A stretch of 64,000 nt of DNA from Haemaphysalis longicornis (lineage: Eukaryota; Arthropoda; Arachnida; Ixodida; Ixodidae), in NCBI GenBank assembly GCA_013339765.2, contig JABSTR010000946.1, positions 124,001 to 188,000 of the forward strand. The letters are read 5' to 3'. The position numbers and the translations under genes are program-made. The notes below the pieces were generated by a model. The model was not told the origin of the DNA. It saw nothing but the letters and a program-made list of their open reading frames with translations, and did not search any database. The first letter of the stretch is position 1, and every line of letters starts with the position of its first letter. This document shows, piece after piece, positions 63,229 through 64,000 of the stretch.

Positions 63229-64000
63229 CAACCTGACATGAACACTTGAGCACTTTTCGTGTTCCAATGCTGCAATATGAGTTGCAATGCGGTCGGCAAG
63301 CCAAATTTCATTATCCTACCCTGTTCTGATACAAAGTGCATACATGGCACAAGTACAACAAATACTGACACCGCCACTTTCTCGCACGATTGCTAGCAGA
63401 TGCAGATTACTATGTGCTACTACAAGTTCTTTATTCTTTTTCTTTCAGCGTCCAAATTGATAGTACCTTATCGCCCACTTCTGAACAGATAGCTTACTTG
63501 TAGTATCACCAGACTGAAGGCACTGACACACAGCAGAGTTTAAAGTTCATGTTATAGTTAAATATGACTGCCAAAACATCCCAGTTCGATGACAGCTGAA
63601 AATGTAATTTCAGAGCCAAATGTCACTTAAAGGTGATAATTCTGAAGGCACTTCACACAACAAGCGTAAGCGACTTAAATTCAGTAGTAACTTCACTTAA
63701 AATGAAACTCCTTCATCCAAAATGACATGACTGGCACCGCAGTACAAGTGCATAAAAAACGAAGGTGAAAAGAGACTGTCGAAACTTCCGACACTGGAAT
63801 GTGGTGCGCTGCCTGCGACGCCACGTGCCACCGCTACCCTCCTTTGTCTGCCCCTCGACTGCCAACACGAGATAAGCGCCAAGAATCCTCTGAGTGGCGC
63901 TACTCTATAGTTGGGAATAGGAAGAAGCCGATAGCAAACAATGTGCAGCTTCGTGATGGGAATTCCTCACTGACAAACCGAAGGCAGCAGACTCAAGTGG
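62704..64000. other. UGCG upstream intron with A48 run
   Basis: Sequence between this exon and the missing N-terminal exon. An uninterrupted A run occupies 63177-63224 (about 48 bases), possibly a retroelement tail, though no body was recognised. No N-terminal UGCG exon with a hydrophobic anchor was found here. Confidence 0.5.

Overview
This is a eukaryotic window with small exons, introns of 0.3 to 8 kb, and dense decayed mobile DNA. It is most likely from a hard tick (Ixodidae). Evidence: a tRNA-derived SINE closely matching the tick Ruka family (48715-48955, plus a truncated copy at 4152-4719), LINE and Penelope-like remnants of arachnid type, and two animal genes of arthropod character. 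The genus cannot be fixed from the sequence alone. No prokaryotic, organellar or CRISPR feature is visible.

Two genes converge. (1) On the + strand, 3600-19098 carries seven exons encoding the C-terminal part of an ABCA-type ABC transporter: the last transmembrane helix, a linker, nucleotide-binding domain 2 (NBD2) and the C-terminal tail. The 5' part lies left of the window. (2) On the - strand, 62703-39941 carries seven exons encoding nearly all of a ceramide glucosyltransferase (UGCG, glucosylceramide synthase). Only the N-terminal membrane-anchor exon is missing, to the right. Splice phases join in frame at every junction of both genes; one junction in each needs a GC-AG intron. The transporter's NBD2 has non-canonical Q-loop, signature and H-loop residues although the frame is intact.

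The 20.8 kb between the two stop codons (19099-39940) and most introns are filled with nested repeats. These include several unrelated MITE families all flanked by TTAA, pogo/Tigger-like elements beginning CAGT and flanked by TA, a 1.68 kb DNA transposon with 44-bp TIRs and a 5-bp TSD, a 900-bp long-TIR element, tRNA-derived SINEs, LINE 3' ends, a Penelope endonuclease remnant, and several minisatellites. In three places the window holds both an occupied and an unoccupied (or tandem-array) version of a site, so the insertion history can be read directly.

I see no new multi-gene system. The best leads are the degenerate transporter NBD2, a minisatellite that appears to have grown out of a UGCG splice donor, the SINE/MITE nest with its internal empty site, and a pair of about 505-bp MITEs in head-on inverted orientation inside a transcribed intron.
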